From NCBI GenBank assembly GCA_958348225.1, contig CATVYG010000020.1, positions 1-39,474 of the forward strand: a stretch of DNA of 39,474 nt. Reading direction: 5' to 3'. Below the pieces are notes generated by a model. It was not told the DNA's origin and ran no database searches. It saw only the letters and a list, made by a program, of their open reading frames with translations. Position numbers and translations under genes: made by a program. Shown piece by piece: positions 1 to 6,187 of this stretch (position 1 is the first letter of the stretch; every line of letters starts with the position of its first letter). The stretch comes from an uncultured Collinsella sp. GTDB taxonomy: Bacteria > Actinomycetota > Coriobacteriia > Coriobacteriales > Coriobacteriaceae.

Positions 1-76
1 TGCGAACCTCCAGTCCGGACCGCCCCGCGGTCCAACTTTCTGTCCGCACCCCCGATTAGCCGCAAAAGCTGTTATT

Positions 77-99
77 CAGGAACTATTTCACCGCAACTT
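77..99. repeat. Half copy of inverted-repeat family 1 (right arm only)
   Basis: This 23-nt stretch is identical to the right arm of the full element at 1342-1410. No matching left arm is visible in the 76 nt before it, so the element is either truncated or its left half has degenerated. The bases just before it (AAAAGCT at 64-70) resemble the start of the spacer of the full copy, which suggests decay rather than a clean cut. The rest of 1-161 holds no gene that I can support, only a short GC-rich hairpin around 17-33. Confidence 0.75.
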
Positions 100-161
100 A
101 TTGAGGCCGAGCGGGCTGGGTCGATGATGGGTTCTTTTGTCGAGAAGATGAGGGCGGCCGG

Positions 162-1169
162 TCAGGAGTCTGCGTAGGGTTTTGTGGTCGGTATACCGTA
201 GCCGCGCATCATGGAGCCGAACGCTTTGACATCGTAGGTGTCTAAGAGCTTGAAATGAATGACGTTGTGGCCCATAGCACGCAGGTTCGCGTCGCGCACG
301 AGGGCAGCTCGATAGGTTTTTGCCGCAGTATGTTCCGGATCATTTTGGGCATCGCCCTCAAACTTGCCCAGTCCATGCAGCTCAGCCAGCATCCAAGAGC
401 CGTTTGGCATCTGCCAGCCGTAATCTGCCAAATAATAGCCGGCGTTTCCCGGTCGAGTGATTTCAACCTGAAGTTCGGGAGCGGCAACTCCTGCCATAAT
501 CATTGCCGCCCGTGCTTCGGATTCTCCACCGTTATCCGACCTGCCATCCATGTGTTCAAAAACGTCAAATGCGCGCGCGATGCCGTGCAATCCGCGGCAG
601 TTCGCTTGTGCATATGCACGCAATTCTTCACGCTCGACACCGTACTCACGAGCCAACCCGTCGACATAGCCTAGTGCATATCGAAAAGCGCTCGTTCGGG
701 CGATGTCGACCACCGTGCGATATGGATCCGTTAGCGTAAACGGGCCGAGCTGCCATACGTCGCCCGGTCGCCAGCGTCGGTATTCAACGAATTCGTACAT
801 ATCGCGTCTGGTGGAACGCGGTAGCAGTACTTGCACCTTGTCGAGAAGCGAATATGCAGAACCGATGCCATAGAGCAGCGCCGCCGTTGCTCCACAAAAC
901 ACGGCATCCGGTTCAACGACCGCAATAGCGGATGCCAATTGAAAGATGCGATCTTCGACGCCGAGGTCATTCCAATACGCGGGATCAGCGTAGACATGGT
1001 TGTAGAGTCGAATAATCATCTCTTTTTGCATGAGCGCGTAGGCACAGCGTTCGTCCCATTTTTTGGTAGCTACAAACAGGTGCCCGCCATGATGGGCCTC
1101 GAATAACCGGAAGAACAGCTCTGCTTGCGGTTTGGAACAGCGTTTATCATGACTCATTTTCGACCCCAT
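162..1169 (-). CDS. AbiEi-like protein with DUF559-type C-terminal domain
   Basis: A 335-residue protein. The middle (about 90-195) has the pattern of AbiEi-type antitoxin proteins: a CGATAALLYGI segment, then a stretch ending in VVDIARTSAFRYALGYVDGL. The C-terminal third looks like a DUF559/Vsr-like PD-(D/E)XK fold: GGESEAR, then ELQVEI, YYLADYGW and AELHGLGKFE, giving the E...D...ExH spacing of that nuclease group. Whether it still cuts DNA cannot be told. No partner AbiEii-type nucleotidyltransferase toxin is next to it, so it is probably a solitary accessory gene of unknown role. The ATG at 1169 has no clear ribosome site; the second ATG (1157, MSHDKR) is preceded by GGGG and may be the true start. 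The family call is from recalled similarity. Confidence 0.6.
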   Translation of the reverse strand: MGSKMSHDKRCSKPQAELFFRLFEAHHGGHLFVATKKWDERCAYALMQKEMIIRLYNHVYADPAYWNDLGVEDRIFQLASAIAVVEPDAVFCGATAALLYGIGSAYSLLDKVQVLLPRSTRRDMYEFVEYRRWRPGDVWQLGPFTLTDPYRTVVDIARTSAFRYALGYVDGLAREYGVEREELRAYAQANCRGLHGIARAFDVFEHMDGRSDNGGESEARAAMIMAGVAAPELQVEITRPGNAGYYLADYGWQMPNGSWMLAELHGLGKFEGDAQNDPEHTAAKTYRAALVRDANLRAMGHNVIHFKLLDTYDVKAFGSMMRGYGIPTTKPYADS

Positions 1170-1302
1170 GGTCTCGAGGGGGAGTGAATGACACTACGCT
1201 ATCCCATATTTGGTCCGCCAGACCTTGCCATGAACTGACCAAAAGCTTGACGGGGCAGGTCAGAGCCATGAGCCAGAGCCAAACATATCGGCAAACGGTT
1301 GA

Positions 1303-1325
1303 TTAGTGCCCCTCGGTGGCACTAA
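1303..1325. repeat. Short perfect hairpin upstream of the AbiEi-like gene
   Basis: TTAGTGCC (1303-1310) and GGCACTAA (1318-1325) form an 8-bp inverted repeat with a 7-nt loop. It sits about 130 nt upstream of the minus-strand gene that starts at 1169. It could be an operator or a weak terminator; there is no proper T-run on either strand. Confidence 0.35.
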
Positions 1326-1341
1326 AAACCACCCTTACAGA

Positions 1342-1410
1342 AAGTTGCGGTGAAATAGTTCCTGAAAAGCTCGAATAAGCCTAAATCCAGGAACTATTTC
1401 ACCGCAACTT
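1342..1410. repeat. Inverted-repeat family 1, copy 2 (complete)
   Basis: Two perfectly complementary 23-nt arms (1342-1364 and 1388-1410) separated by 23 nt. The outer half of each arm (AGTTGCGGTGA / TCACCGCAACT) is the part common to all family members; the inner half ends in AGTTCCTG / CAGGAACT. The element lies in the 286-nt gap between the PIN-domain gene and the AbiEi-like gene. It codes for nothing and looks like a REP/MITE-like unit or a transcript-end hairpin, but no U-tract follows directly. Confidence 0.85.
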
Positions 1411-1455
1411 AGGAGGGGATGGGGCTGAGGGGCGGGCGATGCCGTTGTCTGTCGG

Positions 1456-1932
1456 TTAGTGGCGACCGTGGTGGCGGAGCTTGTCGATGGTGGCGTCGGT
1501 GCTCTGGCTGCGGGCTTCGGCGGCACGGTCGCGAGCATCGGCAGCGGTTTGGCGCTTGCGACGGTAATCGATCATGCCTTGGATGATGGGCTTGCCAAAG
1601 CTCACGACATCATCGTTGTAGATGGCGGTTCGGGCTGCGAGGAGGCAGTCGGTAAAGTCCATATGGGTCTTGCCAAAGAGTTTGACGGCAAGGGCGACAA
1701 CGGTGGGCTCGTCGACCATGACGTCATCGAGCAGCCTTTTCAAGGCCGCAGCAATCTCAACGCGGGGAACCTTATAGACGTCGCGCAGCGTGACCACGAC
1801 GCGTGTGATGATTTCGGGGTAGACGCGAGCGGTGCGCGTGGCGATGACCTTGGCGGCGCGCGGTGACAGAACTTCGTCGTCGTCAAGCAGGTAGCGCAGG
1901 ATGACGGTCTCGTCGATGATGGTGCTACTCAT
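1456..1932 (-). CDS. PIN-domain protein, VapC-like, with degraded active site
   Basis: A 158-residue protein with a PIN-domain layout: IIDETVILRYLL at the N-terminus (usual form IDTNVLLRYLL), a helix pair around 40-68, HMDFTDCLLAAR at 90-101 and DVVSFGKPI at 108-116. VapC toxins are Mg-dependent RNases that use four acidic residues. Here D7 and D92/D95 are present, but the Glu expected in the second motif aligns with Arg44, and the Asp of the usual TFDK motif is Gly113. The protein may therefore be catalytically weak or dead. A basic, charged tail of about 35 residues follows the domain. It is translated just after the antitoxin gene; its ribosome site (GAGGAAG) lies over the antitoxin stop codon, so the two are one operon. 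Confidence 0.7.
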   Translation of the reverse strand: MSSTIIDETVILRYLLDDDEVLSPRAAKVIATRTARVYPEIITRVVVTLRDVYKVPRVEIAAALKRLLDDVMVDEPTVVALAVKLFGKTHMDFTDCLLAARTAIYNDDVVSFGKPIIQGMIDYRRKRQTAADARDRAAEARSQSTDATIDKLRHHGRH

Positions 1933-1938
1933 GGATAT

Positions 1939-2247
1939 CTACTTCCTCGGGACCCAAAATCGAATCGTCGCTTTCTGTAGCAAGGTACTCAATCCAGGCA
2001 TTGCGCTCCTCGGAGCGGCGATTGGGGTCCCATATGCTTTGAGCGATCCATAGGCGGCGGTGCCGTCCTTTGAGCGCACGGCGACCGGCTGAAAGGGAAG
2101 CTTGCGCATCAAAATGCTCTGCGCGACAAAAAGGCGAACGGCCTCGGCAAGCGATGTGCCCATGGCGTCGTAGAGATGTTCGGCATGCTGCTTGTCTTCC
2201 TCGCGAATGCGCACCTGCAGGATGGCTCTTTTTTGAGTCGATGACAT
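1939..2247 (-). CDS. RelB/DinJ-family antitoxin
   Basis: A 102-residue protein with an N-terminal ribbon-helix-helix: ILQVRIREEDKQHAEHLYDAMGTSLAEAVRLFVAQ is split over residues 9-43, followed by LPFQP, the typical RelB/DinJ ending of the DNA-binding part. Antitoxins of this kind bind their own promoter and neutralise the co-expressed toxin, here the PIN-domain protein 6 bp downstream. I chose the ATG at 2247 because AGGGGG lies 7 nt upstream. A longer frame starting at 2313 is excluded by the likely transcription start near 2307. Pairing a RelB-type antitoxin with a PIN-type toxin is a known mixed arrangement. The C-terminal third has no recognised motif and is where toxin binding would be expected. 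Confidence 0.75.
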   Translation of the reverse strand: MSSTQKRAILQVRIREEDKQHAEHLYDAMGTSLAEAVRLFVAQSILMRKLPFQPVAVRSKDGTAAYGSLKAYGTPIAAPRSAMPGLSTLLQKATIRFWVPRK

Positions 2248-2289
2248 CGCTGGCCCCCTTAATGAGCGTGCAATATAGTCGGTCAAATG

Positions 2290-2301
2290 CGGCACGTGCC
2301 G
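2290..2301. promoter_or_regulatory. 12-bp palindrome, candidate antitoxin operator
   Basis: CGGCACGTGCCG is a perfect 12-bp palindrome placed just downstream of the predicted start of the antitoxin transcript. Ribbon-helix-helix antitoxins repress their own operon by binding such sites, so this is a good candidate operator. No experiment is implied. Confidence 0.5.
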
Positions 2302-2313
2302 ATACCTGAGCAT

Positions 2314-2341
2314 CTTATAACTATTACTTTATTTCGCTCAA
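2314..2341 (-). promoter_or_regulatory. Predicted promoter of the toxin-antitoxin operon
   Basis: On the minus strand TTGAGC (2341-2336) and TATAAG (2319-2314) are separated by 16 bp, a reasonable sigma-70-type promoter in an AT-rich pocket. It places the transcript start near 2307, upstream of the palindrome at 2290-2301 and of the chosen start codon at 2247. Confidence 0.45.
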
Positions 2342-2470
2342 GTAAATAACCATTAACTTGAATACAAGCGTAGTACATCCAAAATGAGAGCGCGTAAAAA
2401 TCTCAGAGGTGTACGCATGTAATACACTCACCTTTATAGCTTCTAGAGAATAATTCCAACCTGCCAAAAC

Positions 2471-2496
2471 CCCTGCAATACACCCGTATTGCAGGG
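2471..2496. promoter_or_regulatory. 11-bp dyad upstream of the formate operon
   Basis: CCCTGCAATAC (2471-2481) and GTATTGCAGGG (2486-2496) form a perfect inverted repeat with a 4-nt centre. It has no T-run, so an operator is more likely than a terminator. A second, weaker dyad GTGTA-N9-TACAC lies at 2409-2427. Both sit in the 428-nt gene-free gap between the antitoxin start and hydN, where a regulator of the formate genes could bind. The regulator is not encoded in this window. Confidence 0.45.
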
Positions 2497-2560
2497 CCTA
2501 TGCTCAAGTTTGCCACCTGCAACTGCGTATATTTAGCCTGTATATCGTTGGAGGAACTCT

Positions 2561-2651
2561 ATCGAAGCGCCTGTTTCGCCGCATGCGCTTCGATACGCCG
2601 ATGCCGGACCACGGGCGGTCCGGGGCAACGTCGACAGGGTCTCTCCGGCAT
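2561..2651 (+). promoter_or_regulatory. Structured 5' leader of the hydN-fdhF-hyf operon
   Basis: Just before hydN the DNA can form a 10-bp hairpin (2561-2570 with 2585-2594) and then two competing stems. CCGGACC (2604-2610) can pair with GGTCCGG (2617-2623), or ATGCCGG (2601-2607) can pair with CCGGCAT (2645-2651). The two share CCGG and cannot both form. The second stem ends 8 nt before the hydN ribosome site (AGGAGGG, 2659-2665). This is the layout of an RNA switch or attenuator. A molybdenum-cofactor-sensing leader is one possibility, because FdhF needs that cofactor, but I do not recognise the Moco motif's conserved bases. Confidence 0.4.
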
Positions 2652-2675
2652 GGGATTCAGGAGGGAGTGAACAAC

Positions 2676-3194
2676 ATGGGCAATAAACGAGTCGTGGCTG
2701 ATTCTTCACGCTGCATTGGGTGCCAAACCTGTATGGCGGCGTGCATCGAGGCACACGATATTCCCGGCAACATCGCCGCACCTCGCTTGCGCGTAACGCG
2801 CACCTACGAGATTTCCGCGCCGGTGGCATGTCACCACTGCGAGGACGCTCCGTGCGCCAAGGCCTGCCCTACGGGCGCCTTGTTCTTTGATCCAAAGAAC
2901 CATCGCATCGGCGTCAACGAGGACAACTGCATCGGTTGCAAGAGCTGCGTCATGGCATGCCCCTTTGGCGCCGTGAGCGTGGCGACCACGCAGGTCCCCG
3001 TCTTGATGGGCGACGTGCGCGTGGGTTCGCAGACTAAGAGCTTCGTGCTCAAGTGCGACCTGTGCGTGGACCGTCTCGGCGGTCCGGCGTGTGCCGAGGC
3101 GTGTCCGACCAAGGGCCTCACCCTGGTAGACGAGGAGCGTCTGGCAGAACTGACTGCCGAGCGTGCCCGCGCCACCATCGAAAACGAGGCGTAA
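2676..3194 (+). CDS. hydN: HydN-like 4Fe-4S electron carrier
   Basis: A 172-residue ferredoxin-like protein with cysteine groups for four [4Fe-4S] clusters: CIGCQTCMAAC near the N-terminus, CHHCEDAPCAKAC, CIGCKSCVMACPFGA, and CDLC...CAEAC near the C-terminus. Length and pattern match E. coli HydN (about 175 residues), which works with formate dehydrogenase H. It most likely passes electrons from FdhF, encoded next, to the hydrogenase module. The chosen ATG has AGGAGGG 10 nt upstream; an in-frame ATG at 2583 lies inside the structured leader and lacks a ribosome site. It is the first gene of the formate locus. FdhB- or HycB-like naming would also be defensible. Confidence 0.88.
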   Translation: MGNKRVVADSSRCIGCQTCMAACIEAHDIPGNIAAPRLRVTRTYEISAPVACHHCEDAPCAKACPTGALFFDPKNHRIGVNEDNCIGCKSCVMACPFGAVSVATTQVPVLMGDVRVGSQTKSFVLKCDLCVDRLGGPACAEACPTKGLTLVDEERLAELTAERARATIENEA

Positions 3195-3268
3195 GCGTCG
3201 GGCGACAGGCCCAATGATTGTCAAATAAGTACCGAGTATTCGGTAGCAGAGAAAGGAAGGAGGGTGTC

Positions 3269-5491
3269 ATGGAGAAGCATAAAGTGATCTGCCCGTACTG
3301 CGGCGCCGGTTGCCAGTTTAACCTCTTGGTCCAAAACGGCCAGGTTGTGGGTACCGAACCGCTCAACGGCATCACCAATCAGGGCGAGCTGTGCCTTAAG
3401 GGCATGAGCGGCTACGACTTCATCAACGACACCAAGATCTTGACTCCTCGCGTACTGCACCCGATGATCCGCCGCACCAAGGGCGCGGATCTTGAGCGCG
3501 TAAGCTGGGACGAGGCACTGGATTTCACCGCATCTAAGATGCAGGCCATAATTGACGAATATGGTCCTAACGCTGTCATGACCACCGGCTCTTCGCGAGG
3601 CGGCGGCAATGAGGCGAACTACGTCATGCAGAAGTTTACGCGTGCGTGCATCGGCACCCACAGCGTGGACAACTGCGCTCGTACTTGACACGGCCCTACT
3701 GTCCTCGGTCTGATGGACACGGTTGGTTCAGGTTGCATGTCATGCTCCATCCCCGGTATGGAGGATGCGGGCTGCATTTTCCTCTTCGGCTATAACCCTG
3801 CCGATTCGCACCCCATCGTCGCAAGGCGTATCGTGCGAGCCAAAGAAAAGGGTTGCAAGATCATCGTCGCCGATCCGCGCCATATCGAAACCGCGCGTAT
3901 CGCCGATCTCTACCTTCCGATCAAGAACGGTTGCAACGTCGCGTTCCTCAACGCCTTTGCCAACTGCTTGGTCAACGATGGCCTCTACGACAAGGAATTC
4001 GTCGCCGAGCACACGAACGGCTTTGACGAGTGGTGGGAGACCATCAAGAACTACACTCCCGAATCCGTACAGGACATCACGGGTGTTGAGCCCGCGTTGA
4101 TCCACCAAGCTGCCGAGATGTACGCCACGGCGAAGCCCTCTGCCATCATTGGCTGGGGCATGGGCGTATGCCAGCAAAAGCAGAACCTGAAGACGGTGCA
4201 CACCATCGCCTCCATCGCCTGCGTTGCCGGCCAGATCGGCAAACCCAATTCCGGCCTCGCGCCCGTGCGTGGCCAGAATAACGTCCAGGGCTCCTGCGAT
4301 ATGGGCATGCTGCCCAACCTGTACCCTGGCTACCAGAAGGTCACCGACCCGGCTGTGCGTGCCAAGTTTGCCAAGGCTTGGGGCGTGCCCGAGGAAAAGC
4401 TCCCGCTCGAGGAGGGCTACAAGCTCACCGACCTGGGTCACCTGGTCGACGAGGGCAAGGTGCACTGCTTCTACAACTACGGCGAGGACCCGGTGCAGAC
4501 CGAGCCCGATTCGGCCGGTATGCGCAAGACGCTCTCCGAGCTGGATCTGTTCATTTGCCAGGACATCTTTATGACGCAGACGACCATGCTCGCCGACGTC
4601 ATCCTGCCCGCTACCTCTTGGGGCGAGCACGAGGGCGTCTTTACCGCATCCGACCGTAGCTTCCAGCACTTTGACGCAGCTGTTCCGCCCAAGGGCGAGT
4701 GCCGTCACGACTGGGAGATCTTCGCGGACCTGTCCACGCGCATGGGCTATCCCATGCACTACGACAACACCGAGCAGATCTGGAACGAGTGCATTAGTCT
4801 GTGCCCCAACTTTGTGGGCGCGACCTACGAGAAGATGGCTCCCGAGGGCGGCTACGCCCAGTGGCCGGTCAAGAGCACCGATGTGAACGACCACGGTACG
4901 CCCGACATGTTCGCTGGCGGCAAGTTCACCACCAAGGACGGCCGCGCCAACCTGATGGCGCACGACTGGGAGGCGCCCTCCGAGCTTCCCGACGATGAGT
5001 ACCCGCTCATCCTGTGCACCGTCCGAGAGGTCGGCCACTACAGCTGCCGCTCGATGACCGGCAACTGCAAGACGCTGGCGCTGCTCGCCGACGAGCCCGG
5101 CTTTGTCCGCATGAATCCCGCGGACGCCGAGGCACGCGGCATCAAGAACGGCGACATCGTCTCGATCCACAGCCGCCGCGGCCAGGTATACAGCCGCGCC
5201 GACGTGAGCGACCGCATCAACAAGGGCACGGTCTACATGACCTACCAGTGGTGGATCGGCAAGTGCAACGAGCTGACCATTCACAAGGTCGACCCGGTCT
5301 CGCATACGCCCGAGGACAAGTTCTCCGCCTGCCAGGTCGACGCTATCGCCGACCAGGTCTGGGCTGAGGGCGAGGTGGAGCGTCAGTACACCGAGCTCAA
5401 GCAGGCTCTGGTGGACGCCGCCGCTCCCCAGGACGTTGAGCCCGGCGCCGCCAAGTTCGACGACGAGACGCACGTGAATCAAATCGTGTAG
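3269..5491 (+). CDS. fdhF: Formate dehydrogenase H, selenocysteine-containing
   Basis: Catalytic subunit that oxidises formate to CO2 in the cytoplasm using Mo-bis-MGD, one [4Fe-4S] cluster and selenocysteine. The frame runs through a TGA at 3686-3688. Read as Sec it is residue 140, the same position as in E. coli FdhF, and is followed by the catalytic His141 (NCART-Sec-HGPTVLG). Upstream are cluster ligands C8, C11, C15 and LCLKG; downstream are FGYNPADSHP, RGQNNVQG, SWGEHEGVF and VGHYSCRSMTGN, all FdhF hallmarks. With Sec the product is 740 residues, against about 715 in E. coli; the excess is an acidic C-terminal tail. AAGGAGG (3257-3263) sets the ATG at 3269. The TGA must not be taken as a frame break: selA, selB and selC are all in this window. 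Confidence 0.96.
3686..3719 (+). promoter_or_regulatory. UGA selenocysteine codon and bacterial SECIS hairpin
   Basis: The TGA (3686-3688) is followed 11 nt later by TGTCC (3700-3704) pairing with GGACA (3715-3719). Inside this, U3705-A3713 and C3706-G3712 can extend the stem and leave a GGUCU apical loop. The same GGUCU occurs at the tip of the E. coli fdhF SECIS, where SelB binds the loop GU and a nearby bulged U. Here a bulged U is at 3714 (or 3705 in an alternative fold). This element should recruit SelB carrying Sec-tRNA to the codon. Confidence 0.85.
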
Positions 5492-5512
5492 TCCCGTTCT
5501 CGTTGGCTTTTT

Positions 5513-5547
5513 GGGCCGGGCGTCCCGTACGTTCGGGAGCCCGGCCC
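5513..5547 (+). terminator. Strong hairpin between fdhF and hyfA
   Basis: GGGCCGGGC (5513-5521) pairs with GCCCGGCCC (5539-5547), and an inner TCCCG/CGGGA stem extends it. It is followed by GTTATTTT, a weak U-rich tail. It may act as a partial terminator or as an mRNA-stabilising 3' end that lets hydN-fdhF and the hydrogenase genes accumulate at different levels. Confidence 0.55.
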
Positions 5548-5569
5548 GTTATTTTGAAAGGAAGTGGGG

Positions 5570-6187
5570 ATGAACCGCTTCATCGACATCAACCCGGAGA
5601 GGTGCATCGGCTGCGGAACATGCCAGTCCGCCTGTGCCGACGCCCACCGGATGCAGGGTCTTCAGGATACGCCGCGCCTGGCGCTCGTGAAGACCGGCGG
5701 TATTTCGGCCGCCCTTGCCTGCCACCATTGCGAGGGTGCCCCCTGCGCCGAGGTTTGCCCGGTGAATGCCATCGAGCACGATGGCGATCGCATCCACGTC
5801 AAGGAGCAGGAGTGCATCGGGTGCAGGCTGTGCGCCATCGCGTGCCCCTTCGGAGCCATCCATCCCGATGGCACGTCTATCGCCGGTGTCGCAGGCATGT
5901 GCGACCCGACGCCTTCGTATCCTAAGTCCCTGAGCAGTCTGCTTACGTGGGCTCCCGGCCAGTACACCTGCGCTGTCAAGTGCGACCTGTGCGCCTTCGA
6001 TCCGGACGGCCCGCATTGTGTGGCGGCGTGCCCCACCAAGGCGCTGACCGTCATGGGCGGCGCGGCCGATCGCGAGCTCGACGAGGCCAAGCGCCTGCGC
6101 TCGATCGAAAACGGTTCGGTCGTCGACGTTACCGCTGTGGCCCAGGGCCTGTCCGAGAAAGCAGAAGGGAGCGTAAACAATGGATAG
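5570..6187 (+). CDS. hyfA: Hydrogenase-4 ferredoxin-like subunit HyfA
   Basis: A 205-residue [4Fe-4S] protein of the same length as E. coli HyfA. Four cysteine groups are visible: CIGCGTCQSAC, CHHCEGAPCAEVC, CIGCRLCAIACPFGA and CDLC...CVAAC. The segment DTPRLALVKTGGISAALACHHCE is split around 25-50 and is very HyfA/HycB-like. Its role is to carry electrons between the formate dehydrogenase and the hydrogenase peripheral arm on the cytoplasmic face. The ATG at 5570 follows GAAAGGAAGTGGGG. The stop codon overlaps the start of hyfB by 8 bp, which implies translational coupling. HydN, upstream, is a paralogue of the same fold. Confidence 0.9.
   Translation: MNRFIDINPERCIGCGTCQSACADAHRMQGLQDTPRLALVKTGGISAALACHHCEGAPCAEVCPVNAIEHDGDRIHVKEQECIGCRLCAIACPFGAIHPDGTSIAGVAGMCDPTPSYPKSLSSLLTWAPGQYTCAVKCDLCAFDPDGPHCVAACPTKALTVMGGAADRELDEAKRLRSIENGSVVDVTAVAQGLSEKAEGSVNNG

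Noticed and set aside
1..60. A third member of repeat family 2 at the window start
   Set aside because: There is a small GGACCG/CGGTCC hairpin and a TGTCCGCA stretch, but the CACTTAATGTG core and outer arms are missing.
3689..5491. A separate gene starting at ATG 3713, or fdhF as a pseudogene
   Set aside because: The TGA is at the known Sec position, is followed by a SECIS-like hairpin, and the frame and motifs continue without a shift.
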